Positions 26,903 through 40,795 of a stretch of 64,000 nucleotides of DNA are shown here, piece by piece. The notes beneath the pieces are model-generated. The model was not told the DNA's origin. It saw only the letters and a program-made list of their open reading frames with translations, and searched no databases. Each line of letters begins with the position of its first letter. Within the stretch, counting starts at the first letter, position 1. The stretch comes from Cacajao melanocephalus (Eukaryota; Chordata; Mammalia; Primates; Pitheciidae): contig CAUYLG010075573.1 of the NCBI GenBank assembly GCA_963573385.1, positions 62,001 through 126,000 of the forward strand, written 5' to 3'. The translations under genes and the position numbers were made by a program.

Positions 26903-27801
26903 TGTTCTCCAAAGGTATCTGTCTCCATTCTCTACCCACAGACCTGCCTGGCTATGAGTCCCTGCCCAGTAGCCAACTGCTGCGCCTGGCTTGCTCTGGC
27001 TGAATCCTGAACCACAGGGCTGCTTTCAGATTAAGCACAGCCTGGTCTAGGGGTATCTGAATCTTCTGTCTTGGGAAGCCTGGGAATGGCCTTGGAGTCA
27101 GCCTCTGCAGGGGCACACACCTGCTGCCTCCCAGAGAAACTCACCTCCTCTGTGCCCTTTCTGTTGATGGCAGCAGTAACACTGGGGCATGGCCCAGCCC
27201 TTTAACTGGTCTCCAGCATCTGCTGGCTGTGTGCTCAGAGCACGCTCCAAGCATGGCCTCACGCTCTGTTCGGATGGGATCCTTTTACCAGGCATGCTGC
27301 AATAGTGTGATTCATCCCTCCAGGGGCCCTGGCCCCACTCTTGCAGGTGTCTAAAGGTGCTATAAATATGTAACTCCTAAATGTGGTTCTGTATTGCTGT
27401 GTGTACCGGTGCTGTGGACCTTTTTTTGCTCCCAGCTGAAATTCAAGAGGCCTGCATTCCGATATAAGGCCCATGATTAATGGGCCTCCAGCAAGGCCTC
27501 ACTCAGCATCTCCTGTATGTAGATGGGGCCTAGATCATGCCTCTGTGACGTGGACGAAGCAGGGGGCTGTGAGTCAGGGAGTGCGGGTTGTGGCCATAGC
27601 TCTGTCACATGCACTCTGTCGCGTTCAATTTCAGTTCCTCACATATGGGAAGAGATGGTTGGAGATTAGAGCTCCTCAGGGTGTGATCTGCAGAGCCCTT
27701 GTGCACCAAACAGCTGCCTAAAGGAGTCTGTGGTCAGAAAGCATTTGGGGAGCTCCGGAGGATACGTTCCCCCTCTAGGAGGCTCACATTAGAGAACACA
27801 T

Positions 27802-27802
<1 letters not shown>
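26903..27802. other. Intergenic sequence without recognised features
   Basis: No confident repeat or gene. Around 27,625-27,780 the wording resembles an old DNA-transposon relic ('gatctgcagagcccttg'), not classified. Confidence 0.4.
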
Positions 27803-27842
<40 letters not shown>

Positions 27843-27848
27843 TGTGTA
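27803..27848. repeat. (TG)n microsatellite
   Basis: About 20 TG units, then TTTGTGTGTATT, running into the T tail of the next Alu. Confidence 0.96.
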
Positions 27849-28133
27849 TTTTTTTTTCGAGATGGAGTCCTGCTCTGCCACCCAGGCTGGAGTGCAGTAG
27901 TGCTTACTGAAACCTCCGCCTCCTGGGTTCAAGTGATCCTCCTGCCTCAACCTCCCGAGTAGCTGGGATTACAGGTATGTGCCACCACGCCAGGCTAATT
28001 TTTGTATTTTTAGTAGAGATGGGGTTTCACCATGTTGGCCAGGCTGGTCTCAAACTCCTGACCTCAAGTGATCTGCCCGCCTCGGCCTCCCAAAGTGCTG
28101 GGATTACAGGCGTGAGCCTTCGCGCCCAACCAA
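27849..28133 (-). mobile_element. Alu
   Basis: Antisense; T tail next to the TG repeat. A small deletion removes 'gcgcgatctcggctcactgc'-type sequence near 27,900. Confidence 0.93.
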
Positions 28134-28298
28134 ACATTTGTATTTCACAGCCTCTGAACATCCCATCAAAGACATCTATTTAACTTTCCTTAAACCAGGA
28201 TTTCTCACGCTTGTTTGGCCCTGGCTCCCCGCCCACTTTTTCCTCCGTTAATAACTATGGAGATTGTGCATCTGTGTACATAAAGCTAAGGGAAATCA

Positions 28299-28773
28299 GC
28301 TGGGCGCGGTGGCTCACGCCTGTAATCCCAGCACTATGGGAGGCTGAGGCGGGCGGATCACTGGAGGTCAGGAGTTCAAGACCAGCCTGGCCAACATGGT
28401 GAAACCCTGTCTTTACTAAAAATACAAAAAAATTAGCCAGGCATGGTGATGTGCGCCTGTAGTCCCAGCTACTCAGGAGTCTGAGGCACCAGAACCGGGA
28501 GGTTGAGGTTGAACCCGGGAGGTGGAGGTTGCAAGTACGAAGCCTCACACCTGTAATCTCAGCACTTTGGGAGGCAGGCGGATCACTGGAGGTCAGGAGT
28601 TCAAGACCAGCCTGGCCAACATGGTGAAACCCCTCTCTACTAAAACACAATAATTAGCCTGGCATGGTGGCATGCACCTGTAGTCCCAGCTACTCAGGAC
28701 TTGAGATCGTACCACTGCACTCCAACCTAGGCAACAGAGCGAGACTCTGACTCAAAAAAAAAGAAAAAAATCT
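28299..28773 (+). mobile_element. Two joined Alus inside one target-site duplication
   Basis: First unit 28,299-28,533 (left arm and part of the right arm), second unit 28,534-28,773. The 10-bp duplication GGGAAATCAG is at 28,290-28,299 and 28,774-28,783, flanking the pair as one unit. Confidence 0.88.
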
Positions 28774-28950
28774 GGGAAATCAGAAGCTAAAAGGTTTTGT
28801 GTCCCACCAACACTGACCATCAAAGATTCAGTGATTGTCCCGTCACTGAAAGATGCCATGAAGGTATCAAAGAGGATGGCCAGCTGGCCTTTCAGGGTCC
28901 CTTCCTCCTGGAGGACAGTGGCATGATATGGTTGCTATGTTTGGGCCTGG

Positions 28951-29250
28951 CTTTTTTTTTTTTTTTTGAAACAGAATTTTGCTTTGCTGCCCAGGCTGGA
29001 GTGCAATGGTGCGATCTCGGCTCACTGTAACCTGTGCCTCCTGGGTTGACGCAATTCTCCTGCTTCGGTCTCCCAAGTAGCTGGGATTACAGGCACATGC
29101 CACCACACCTGGCTAATTTTTGTATTTTTAGTAGAGATGGGGTTTCACCATGTTGACCAGGCTGGTCTCAAACTTCTGACCTCAGGCAATCTGCCCCCCT
29201 CGGCCTCCCAAATTGCTGGGATTACAGGCGTGAGCCACAGTGCCCAGCCC
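28951..29250 (-). mobile_element. Alu, full length
   Basis: T15 tail at the left, head at 29,250. Confidence 0.94.
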
Positions 29251-29493
29251 AAGGCCTGGCTTTTGATTTTCCAGATATAAAATCTTGATTTGGTTCATGC
29301 ATCTGTGATGGTTAAGTTTACATGTAACTTGGCTGGGGCATGGCACACAGCTATGTGTTTGAACATTATTGTAGATTTTCCTGTGAAAGTGTTTTTGGAT
29401 GCAATTAACATTTAAATTGATGGATTTTGAGACTGCCCTCTACAATGTGAGTGGATCTCATCCAATCCGTTGAAGGCCTTAAGAAAATAAAGA

Positions 29494-29798
29494 TTGAGCT
29501 GGGTGCGGTGGCTCACGCCTGTAATCCCAGCACTTTGGGAGGCCGAGGCGGGTGGATCACCTTAGGTCAGGAGTTCAAGACCCGCCTTACCAACATGAAG
29601 AAACCCCGTCTCTACTAAAAATACAAAATAAACCAGATACGGTGGCGCATGCCTGTAATCCCAGCTACTTGGGAGGCTGAGGCAGGAGAATCGCTTGAAC
29701 CAGGACACGGAGGTTACAGTGAGCTGAGATCTTGCCATTACACTCCAGACTGGGCAACAAAAAGCGAAACTCAGTCTCAAAAAAAAAAAAAATAAGAG
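29494..29798 (+). mobile_element. Alu, full length
   Basis: Inserted into the LTR-type repeat. The flanks show a duplicated AAGAAAATAAAGA / AAGAGAATAAAGA. Confidence 0.93.
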
Positions 29799-29905
29799 AA
29801 TAAAGAGCTTCCTGAGCAAGAGAGACAGCAGTCAGCCTTCAGACGGGAACTGCAGCATCAGCTCTTCCCTGGGTTTCCAGCCTACCAGCCGACTTGGAGT
29901 CACTC

Positions 29906-29936
29906 TCTCTCCATCTCTCTCTCTCACTCTGTGTGT

Positions 29937-29968
<32 letters not shown>

Positions 29969-29982
29969 ACATATATATGTAT
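29906..29982. repeat. (CT)n and (TG)n tract
   Basis: CTCTCTC-rich then about 18 TG units (29,932-29,968), then an ATATATGT end. Confidence 0.93.
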
Positions 29983-30140
29983 CTGGCCATGATGGCCTGT
30001 GCCTATAGTCTTAGCTACTCAGGAGGCTGAGGTGGAAGGACCGCTTGAGCCCAGAAATTCAAGGCTGCAGTGAGCTAGTGAGCTATGATTGTGTCACTGC
30101 ACTTCAGCTTCTACAACACAGCAAAGCCCCATCTCTAAAC
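29983..30140 (+). mobile_element. Alu fragment (right-arm type)
   Basis: 'ggccatgatggcctgtgcc', 'agctactcaggaggctgagg' to 'ccccatctctaaac'. Diverged. Its 3' end is included in the local duplication at 30,100-30,240. Confidence 0.75.
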
Positions 30141-30355
30141 TATCTATCTATCGGTATATAGACACACACACAATTTAACCTTGGACAATATGGGTGTCAA
30201 CTGCGTGGTCTACTTTTACACGAATTTTCTTTTGTTTCTGCCACCCCTGAGACAGCAAGACCAATCCCTCCTCTTCTCACTTCTCCTCAGTCTACAGAAT
30301 ATGAAGGCAACCAAGATACTTTTATTATGATCTGTTACTACTTAATGAATAGTAA

Positions 30356-30639
<284 letters not shown>

Positions 30640-30820
30640 TAATAATATTTCTTCTCTCTGGGTCACTTTATTGTAAGAATACAGTATATAATACATGTTA
30701 CATACACAATATGTGTTAATCGACTGTGTATTTTATGGGTAAGACTTGCGATCAACAATAGGCTATCAGTAGTTAAGTTTTGGAGGAGTCAAAAGTTATA
30801 CTAAAAATTTTTTTTTTTTT

Positions 30821-31118
30821 AGAAATGGGGTCTCACCGTGTTGCCCAGGCTGGAGTGTAGTGGCTATTCACAGGCGCGATCCCACTACTGATAGCACGGG
30901 AGTTTTGACCTGCTCCATTTCTGACCTGGGCTGGTTCACCCCTCCTTAGGCAACCTGGTGGTCCCCCGCTCCTGGGAGGTCACCATATTGATGCCGAACT
31001 TAGTGCGGACACCCGATCCGCATAGCACACTACAGCCCAGAACTCCTGGGCTCAAGAGATCCTCCAGCCTCAGCCTCCCAAATAGCTGGGACTACAGGCA
31101 CGTGCCACCACGCCCGGC
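30821..31118 (-). pseudogene. 7SL RNA (RN7SL) retrocopy, near full length
   Basis: The reverse complement starts GCCGGGCGTGGTGGC at 31,118 and contains the S domain that Alus lack: GATCGGGTGTCCGCACTAAG, then GGCATCAATATGGTGACC, then GGGGACCACCAGG and CAGGTCAAAACTCCC. It ends GAGACCCCATTTCT at 30,821. The span is 298 nt, against about 299 nt for 7SL, the RNA of the signal recognition particle, which targets secretory proteins to the ER. It has a poly(A) tail (T run 30,808-30,820 on +) and an 8-bp target-site duplication TACTAAAA at 30,799-30,806 and 31,121-31,128, so it was retroposed. There are a few substitutions (for example CGTGGTGG in the head) and a deletion at the GATCAGTAG region. Lacking the native upstream promoter, it is probably silent. 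Confidence 0.95.
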
Positions 31119-31399
31119 TGTACTAAAACTTTTTACTGTGTGAGGGCTTGGCACCCCAACCCCTGCATGATTCAAGAGTTAACTGTCCATGTGCACATGT
31201 GTCACACACACACACGCACACACATTCTATTGGTCTGTTTCTCTGGAGAAATCTGACTAGCACAACTTCCACAGGAGAACAGGCTCAGGGAACACACCAC
31301 AGGAACCGGGCCAAACCCTAGAAGGCAGCAGTGAGAGCAGCTCCTCCCAAGAGGCAGGGCTTCACCTCACGCACTGCTCACCCACTTTACACTGAGGGA

Positions 31400-31660
31400 G
31401 AAGGGGGCTGAGATTAGAACATGCATAGACATGTATGTATACACATGCATATGTATATGCAAACACACATACACATATACATATAATACACATATGCACA
31501 CACATATGCATACATATATACATACACATACACATGCACATATGTACACACATATGCATATGCATACACATAAACCTACACGTATGCCCGCACATGCACA
31601 GATACATAAATACATGCACACAACACATATCCATTACATACACATATGTATGTACACAGA
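31400..31660. repeat. CA/TA-rich irregular microsatellite
   Basis: About 250 bp of alternating purine-pyrimidine units such as ACATATGCAC, imperfectly repeated. Z-DNA-prone composition. The cysteine-rich frames across it on the minus strand are repeat translations. Confidence 0.93.
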
Positions 31661-32195
31661 TCCATGGCTTGTCTGCTTGGTCAGAAACCTGAAAGAAACT
31701 AAGTGTGTAGGACAGGGAGGCCTGGAGAAGAGACACGTAGATAGGCTCACTCACATGGCCCCGGAATGTGAAGATCTTTGAGTCCCATGTTAATGTTCGC
31801 TGGAGAGCATTCCCCATGCAGGAGGCATGCAGCGACTAAGCGGGCAGAATGACTTTGCCTGTAGATGTCAGCCAGCCTCTGAAATGACCACCCCACTGCT
31901 GGTACCACAGGAACAGAATGGCCGAGGTAGGTGGCAGGGATCGGGGCTGTGCCCGGGCTCGAGGGCACACACACCACCGCTCACCTAACCGCTCCCACCC
32001 CCCACCCAGAGCAACGCCGAGCTGCCCACCTGGGACCATCCCTCGAGACCCACCTACCACTCGGTGGCTAACTGGGTGCCCTGGGCCCCTTCTGTCCTGT
32101 AAGGCTCAGCAGACCCTGTTGCCCAGAACTGACAGTGTTCCAGGTGTCGCTTTGCACTTCCCACAGGGCGTCTGCAGAACCTCTAGCTGATGGCT
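31661..32195. other. Intergenic non-repeat sequence
   Basis: Relatively GC-rich, with no recognised gene or repeat. Short ORFs without support. Confidence 0.4.
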
Positions 32196-32199
32196 TTCA

Positions 32200-32277
32200 C
32201 AGTGTTTAATTCACTGATGTGGGATCCTCCATAACAACACATTGGGCCAAGAGACCCACTTTACAGAGGAAGATGTA
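32200..32277 (-). mobile_element. MIR fragment
   Basis: 'gtttaattcactgatgtggg', 'cactttacagaggaagatg' fit antisense MIR, cut off by the Alu that follows. Confidence 0.55.
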
Positions 32278-32278
32278 C

Positions 32279-32432
32279 GGCTGGGTGCTGGCAGCTCACA
32301 CCTATAATCCCAGCACCTTGGGAGGCTCAGGCAGAAGGATCCCTTGAGCCCAGTCTGGGCTGAGTTCAAGACCAGCCTGGGCAACATGGTGAAACCCTGT
32401 CTAGACAGAAAAAAAAAAAAAAAAAAAAAAAA
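32279..32432 (+). mobile_element. Alu left arm with long A tail
   Basis: Left monomer ending in about 23 A. Either a monomer or a dimer whose right arm was replaced by the next Alu. Confidence 0.88.
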
Positions 32433-32801
<369 letters not shown>

Positions 32802-32872
32802 CTAGAAGCTGCCAGTGTGATAAGGTGATAGAAAAGTCTTTTAAAAGCACAGTAAAGGTGGCAGCCTAGAGA

Positions 32873-33013
32873 CACTCCAGCCTGTACGACAGATCAAGGC
32901 CCCATCTCGAAACTATCTGTCTATCTGTATATAAACATGCACACAATTGAACCTTGAACAATATGGGTGTGAACTGCGTGGTCCACTTTTATACGAATTT
33001 TCTTTTGTTTCTG
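32873..33013 (+). repeat. 141-bp duplicate of 30,100-30,240
   Basis: Ungapped match by eye, 123 of 141 identical. It spans an Alu 3' end, TATC/CA repeat units and the 5' terminus of a Tigger element, so the same junction exists twice. Confidence 0.93.
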
Positions 33014-33674
33014 AGAATTTGGGGCACCACCTCCTGGAATGTAACATATCCCCTAAACCAACTACCAACGAACCATGCTGTGTCCCTAATATGGAGAACA
33101 CATTAGTCCAGGAAGCAAGGGATTCAGGAGGCATGGCCCTGCTGAGTGTGGTCCTGATGACCGTCTAGGCGATGTGCCTCCCATTCCTGCCACCCTCACT
33201 CTGGGGGTCTAAAAACACAGTTTCTCTGAAGAGTTCATGTTTCCACCAGGGGATGCAGAGAGGTCCCATTCAACTTGAGGCTCTGCTTCCTCCTGGTCAC
33301 TTCAGGCTCCTCACGGAAGAGGTCTGCCGGCTAGGATGAGTGGCAGGAGGCAATAGGGCTGCTACTATGCACAGAGGGGTTGGGGCTCTCTCAGACCTCC
33401 TCTGCTCAGCTTCCATGGAGTCTGCAACAGCAGCAGCCGCAGCCTGCAAAAGGCTTGACTGCCAGAGGCTCAGACCCTCCAAGGATGAGAATCTGAGTTA
33501 CCCCCAGGTTCCAAGTTACCCTGCTGGGACCAACACACGGCCTGGGTCAGGGTGAGTGGACCCTAGGCCTGGTGGAGGATGGAGAAGAACATCAGCTGTG
33601 GCCCCAAGACAGCTGGGTTGCTTCCATGAACTTCCTTTCCTCTTGTAAATTTCCTAGCCAGAATCCTGGAGGGA
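33014..33674. other. Intergenic sequence, no recognised features
   Basis: A 71-codon frame at 33,340-33,555 with an alanine run (about 33,425-33,445) lies here. It has no recognisable domain and nothing supports it as coding. Confidence 0.4.
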
Positions 33675-34055
33675 CTGTGTATTCATTTGCCGGGGCTGCC
33701 ATAGGAAAGCACGACAGACAGGGAGGCTTAGACAACGGAAGTCTATTTTCTCACATTTCTGGAGGCTGGACGTGTGAGATCAAGGTCGGCGGGGTTGGTT
33801 TCTCTCCTTGGCTCGCAGATGACTGTCTTCCGCCTGTGTCCTCACGTGGTCTTCCCTCTGTGTGTGTCTGTGTCCTAATCGCCTCTTCTTGTAAGGACAC
33901 CAGTTGTATTGGATTAGGGCTCATGTGACCTCATTTTCATATAATCACCTCCTTAAAGATCTCATCTTCAAATACAGGTACACTTCTGAGTCCTGGGAGT
34001 TAGAATTTCATTTGAAATGTACAGGGAACAACAACAAAATTCAGCTCATCACAAG
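33675..34055 (-). mobile_element. MLT1-type MaLR LTR
   Basis: Antisense MaLR landmarks: 'tattcatttgccggggctgcc', 'acggaagtctattttctcac', 'gtcctcacgtggtcttccct', 'gacaccagttgtattggatt' and 'cctccttaaagatctc'. Endogenous-retrovirus-like LTR remnant. Confidence 0.85.
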
Positions 34056-34102
34056 CTGATTCCAGGTAGGGCGAACTTAGCACATTAAACAAGTGGATCT
34101 CA

Positions 34103-34809
<707 letters not shown>

Positions 34810-34970
34810 CTATGGTCTAAAAGTTTGTGTCCTCCCCAAATTCCTAGGTCGAAATCCTAACCCCAAGGTGATGGTGTAAAGAGGTAGAGTCTTTGCCACG
34901 AGATTAGAGTAGAGAGTGGAACCCTCATGATGGGATCAGTGCCTTTACAAGAAAGGCCTGAGGGCCTGGC

Positions 34971-35105
34971 TCAGTGGCTCAGGCCTGTAATTCCAGCACT
35001 TTGGGAGGCCGAGGTGGGAGGATGGCTTGAGCTTAGAGTTAGAGACCAACTTGGGCGTATGGTAAGATCCCATTTCTGAAAAAAAAAAAAGAAAAAAAAG
35101 TTTTT
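34971..35105 (+). mobile_element. Alu left arm
   Basis: Left monomer with an A-rich end, inserted in the MST LTR. Confidence 0.85.
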
Positions 35106-35119
35106 TAATTAATTGGCTA

Positions 35120-35415
<296 letters not shown>

Positions 35416-35471
35416 TAGTTGGATGTGGCAACACATGCCTACAGTCCTGGGGAGCCTGGGCAACAGAGCAA

Positions 35472-35480
<9 letters not shown>
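35416..35480 (+). mobile_element. Internally deleted Alu right arm
   Basis: 'ttagttggatgtggcaacac', 'cagtcctgggga' joined directly to 'gcctgggcaacagagc'. About 75 nt are missing. Confidence 0.75.
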
Positions 35481-35527
<47 letters not shown>

Positions 35528-35528
35528 G
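35475..35528. repeat. (TC)n(TA)n compound microsatellite
   Basis: About 13 TC units followed by about 11 TA units. Confidence 0.96.
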
Positions 35529-35759
35529 CATGCCTGAAAGAAACCCCTTTCCCTCCCACCACATGAGGACATAGTAAGAAGGAGCCATCTATGACCCAGA
35601 AAGCCCTCACCTGAATTTCCTGGAGCCTTAATCTTGGACTTCCAGCCTCCAGAACTGTGAGTAATAAATTTCTCTTATTTATAAGCTCCTCAGCACATGG
35701 CATTTCATTATAGACACCAGTCTAAGGCAAATCCTTGTGTATTTAAGTCACCAGGGCCA

Positions 35760-36655
35760 GATTCTTGATATTGACTATGCACGAAAGGCAGCACATACAC
35801 GTAAACCGAGACTCATATGCAGGGCTTTATCCCAACTTTAGCCACCACCAGGCGGGAAAAGGAAAATTTCAGGCTGTCGTTAGGGAAAGGCAAATAAAAC
35901 CACAGCGAGAGACCGTATCACACGGACTAGGATGGCTAGAACCAAAGGCAGATAACAGCAAGTGTTGGCGAGGGTGTGGAGAAATTGGAACCCGTCTGCT
36001 CTGCTCCTCGGAATGTAACGGGAGCAGTGGTGCGGCCACTGGGCAGACAGTCTGGCAGTTCCTCAAGAAGGTCAACATCGAGTTACCCTACCACCAGTGA
36101 TTCCACTCCTACGGATAGGCTCAAGGGAAATGAAAACGCATGTCCACCAAAAAATTGTACACAAATGTTCATAACAGCATTATTCATAATAGACAAGGTG
36201 GCAACCACGGAAATGTCCGTCCATTGATGAACAGACAACACAAATGTGGTCTCTCCATACAGAAAAATATGATCGCACTGAACCATGAGAAGGAATGAAG
36301 TTCTGATACATGCTACAAATCAGGAACCTTGAAAACGTGATGCTAAGTGAAAGACGCCAGACACAGAAGAATACGTAATGTAGGATTCCATTGGTATGAA
36401 ATGTCCAGAACAGGTAAATCCGTAGAGGCAGAAAGTAGATTCGTGGCTTCCAGGGCTGGGACATGAAGAATGGGAAGTGACTGTCAATGGCTGCAGAGCT
36501 TTTTGGGGGGGATGATGAAAATGTTTTGGAATTAGATAGTACTGATGGTTGAACAACTCCGTGAATATACTAGAAGCTACCAAATGTATCCTCTAAAAGG
36601 CTGAGCATAGAGTCTTTATGGCATGTGAATTATATCTCAATAAAGTTGGAAGCTC
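35760..36655 (+). mobile_element. L1M, 3' end (ORF2 C-terminus and 3' UTR)
   Basis: Classic L1 landmarks in order: 'ggcaaataaaaccacagcgag', 'gtgttggcgagggtgtggag', 'tggcagttcctcaagaagg', 'cctacggataggctcaag', 'tcataatagacaaggtgg', 'gatgctaagtgaaagacgcc', and 3' 'gtgaattatatctcaataaa'. The ORF2 frame is broken by stops. A dead 5'-truncated LINE-1. Confidence 0.93.
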
Positions 36656-37381
<726 letters not shown>

Positions 37382-37659
37382 CTAGACTTTTAGGTCCAAC
37401 AGACAATAACATTTCTTTTTCCTTACACTAGAGATGCCTTTCTGTCATTTGCAACCAAACAGTCCAGTCTAGACTATTTCATTTAAATATTTTTGAAGCG
37501 TATTGTCAGACTCCCAGGAGAAGAGTTAAACCAACTCATACTTCTGCCAGAGCATGCATGTCCCCACAGTTGAAACAGACATTGAGTCCTGTAGCTCTAT
37601 TGAAGGTTCCAACCAGACTTCCACCAAGGGCCTCAATCTCAGAATCCTCAACTTGTTTT

Positions 37660-37868
37660 GTTTGCTTTGTTTTGTTTTGAGACAGGGTCACCTCTCTCAT
37701 CCAGGCTCTCATGACTCACTACAGCCTCAAGCTCCTAAGCTCAAGGGATCCTGCCACCTCAGTCTCCTGAGTAGCTGAAACCACAGGCATGGACTGCCAC
37801 ACCTGGCTATTTTGATATTTTTTGTAAAGATGGAGTCTCACCATGTTGCCCATGGTGGTCTCAATGCT
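37660..37868 (-). mobile_element. Alu, old, head missing
   Basis: (GTTTT)n tail, then a diverged antisense Alu ending in the left-arm region 'catgttgcccatggtgg'. Confidence 0.85.
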
Positions 37869-37907
37869 CAATTTTGGAACTGGACAAGAGTACAAGGAAT
37901 CATGTGT

Positions 37908-38224
<317 letters not shown>

Positions 38225-38640
38225 TAATAATAAAAATAACACTCTCATTTCCTGAGCAGGAGCTAAGTGCCAGACACTGCCTTCGGTATAACATGTGCAT
38301 CACTGAACTAAATGACATTATCACCATTGCGTTCAAATATCAAGAGAAAAGATGTGGAGCTTATTCTGTTGTACCAAAATGCCAACAGTGTTTGTCTCTG
38401 AAAAGAAATCATTTTTCCTTCTTTCCACCTTGTTTTACCCTCTTGACCACAAATTGCTTCTATATTTGGACAGAATTAAAACAAACTGGATTTTAAAAGT
38501 AAGATGGCGCCTCAGTCTTCTGCCTCAGCCCTTCCTCCAAGTTGTGTAAGATTATGGTACTCATGGTGGTAGCCGATGACAGGTGGTAGGATGCCCCTCG
38601 CCCCTCCCAGGAGGCTGTCAAGCACAGAATCTTCCCACGA
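38225..38640. other. Intergenic; small L2/MIR relic at the start
   Basis: 'gagctaagtgccagacactg' at about 38,260 suggests an antisense L2/MIR end to about 38,350. The remainder is unclassified. Confidence 0.45.
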
Positions 38641-38860
38641 GGTTAAATTCAAAATTAGTGTATAACTAATGTATCAGTAGTGCTACCAGCAGCAACATTA
38701 TCTTGTATGCAAATCAGTTTTATTTAATCATAGTGCAAACCCAGCATGGTAATTACCTATCAAGTGGTAATTACGCTTTTATTATTTTTTTAAACTTTCA
38801 TTAAAAGAAAGCATCTTAAATTGGAAAGAGACAATCCATGTCACAAGCCAGTTAGTCAAA
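38641..38860. promoter_or_regulatory. AT-rich candidate enhancer block
   Basis: Non-repeat, AT-rich. It has an octamer ATGCAAAT (38,707-38,714), a palindromic homeobox-type GGTAATTACC (38,748-38,757) and a second GGTAATTACG (38,766-38,775) 18 bp on. Inference from motif clustering only. Confidence 0.3.
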
Positions 38861-38904
38861 AAATGTGTGTCTGTTTGGAGGTCCCAGAATGATCATCATC
38901 ACAT

Positions 38905-39105
38905 CCTACCTGATTAAACACTTACCATGTAGCAGGCATCTCGAAGAGGACTTTGCATTGGATATCTCAATATGTATTCCTTACCACCATGCTAGGACGT
39001 GCATCTTGTTATCACAAAATTACAGATAAAGAAACACAGACTCAGAGAAATTCAATAGCTTGTCAAGGGGGTAGAGCTAGAATTTAAGGCTAGGAGCACT
39101 TAACA
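38905..39105 (-). mobile_element. MIR
   Basis: Antisense MIR: 'taaacacttaccatgtagcagg', 'aaattacagataaagaaac', 'caatagcttgtcaagggg'. Confidence 0.75.
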
Positions 39106-39120
39106 CAGAAGCCAGGGGAA

Positions 39121-39408
39121 GCCAGGAGCGGTGGCTCAGGCCTGTAATCACAGCGCTTTAGGAGGCTGAGGCAGGAAGATCCCTTGAGCCCAGGAGTTCA
39201 ACACCAGCCTGGGCAGCATAATGACATCTAATCTCCACTAAAAAAAAAAAAATTAGCTGGATGTGGTGGCATATACCTGTAGTCTCAGCTTAGGGGAGGA
39301 GGCTGAGGTGGGAGGATTGCTTGAGCCCAGGAGGTTAAGGCTGCAGTGAGCTATGATCACACCACTGCACTCCAGCCAGGGTGACAGAACAAGACCCTAT
39401 CTCAAAAT
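39121..39408 (+). mobile_element. Alu, old subfamily
   Basis: Near-complete diverged Alu. Its tail has turned into the GATA repeat that follows. Confidence 0.9.
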
Positions 39409-39410
39409 GG

Positions 39411-39510
39411 TAGATAGATAGAGAGATAGATAGATAAGATAAACAGATGATAGATAGATAGATTAAATAGATGATAGATACAGATATAGATAGACATAAA
39501 TAGATATAGC
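39411..39510. repeat. (GATA)n interrupted microsatellite
   Basis: Irregular TAGA/GATA units directly after an Alu tail. Confidence 0.95.
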
Positions 39511-39727
39511 AACAATCTGACTTTGTGACAAAGTGATGCAAGGTAGGAGGTATAAAAGGGAAGAATTATCTGATAGTCCTCTGTGGGGTACCTCCGAGGC
39601 TCTTTGACTTGCATATTTAAAGTTCCTAAAGGAAGCCAGGGGATTTTACCCACCGTGCTGCGTTACCAGGAGGGATGTGGGCTTCACATGCTTTCCACAA
39701 AGGCATGCAGATGGAAATGAAGGGGAA

Positions 39728-39797
39728 GGGCCAGGCACGCGCACTGCACTCCAGCATGGGTGACAGTGTGACTCTGTCTCAAAAAATATATATATAT
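39728..39797 (+). mobile_element. Internally deleted Alu, plus (TA)n
   Basis: The head GGCCAGGCACGCG is joined directly to the right-arm end 'cactgcactccagc' and tail. About 220 nt of Alu are absent. A short TA run (39,787-39,799) follows. Confidence 0.82.
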
Positions 39798-39887
39798 ATC
39801 AAACTTGGGATATTGAATGCCCTTTGGATATCATACAAAATTACTGCATTGTCCCCGACTCAGCCTAAAGGTCATCTGACTCTCAAC

Positions 39888-40082
39888 GGCAGAACTTCTC
39901 AAACTTGAGTGCATATCCGGTCCCCTGGAGGATGTGCTAAACTCAGAGCACTGGCCTGCTCCTGGCGTATCTGAGTCAGTGGGTCTGGGATCAGCCCAAG
40001 TATTTCCTTTCCTCGTAGCTCTTGGGGACTAATGCTGCTGGTCCAGGACCCGCACTTGATCCACAGCTCTGAGGTCTTCCAG
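39888..40082 (+). mobile_element. MER5A-like hAT element
   Basis: 'cagaacttctcaaacttgag', 'gtgggtctgggatcagccc', 'gctgctggtccaggaccc'. Forward MER5 order. Confidence 0.8.
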
Positions 40083-40083
40083 A

Positions 40084-40290
40084 GCAAGGATCAGAAAACT
40101 TCCTGAAAAGGGCCAGATGATCAAGATTTTAGACTTTGTGGGCCAGACGGTTTGTGTTGCAATGACTCAACTCTGCTGTTGTAGTAAAAAGGCAGCTATG
40201 GACAATACGTAAACAGATGGATGTGCCTGTGCTCTAGCTTTGTAATAACAGGCAGAGGCCAGATTCGGCCCACAGGCCACAGTACTTCGA
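40084..40290 (+). mobile_element. hAT-Charlie MITE (family not named)
   Basis: 'aaaagggccagatgatcaag', 'gggccagacggtttgtgttg', 'caactctgctgttgtag', 'ggacaatacgtaaacagatg', 'ttcggcccacaggccacag'. A common mammalian MITE with the 'gggccagatagtaaat' core. Confidence 0.8.
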
Positions 40291-40425
40291 TGTTCTAGAG
40301 AGATGCAATTCTTAAAGCTTATTATTTACTATTAGGGCCTAGACTCTGCAAAGTTAGATGTTTACTTGTAGAATAGTTTTTGTTCCATAGAGATGGAAAT
40401 TATTTCCATCTGGAAGAAAAGATAA

Positions 40426-40795
<370 letters not shown>

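Noticed and set aside
31362..31817. Cysteine/tyrosine-rich 151-codon antisense frame
   Set aside because: Translation of a CA/TA microsatellite.
33340..33555. Alanine-run frame as a possible small gene
   Set aside because: Short, with no Kozak support, conservation or domain, and it is surrounded by repeats.
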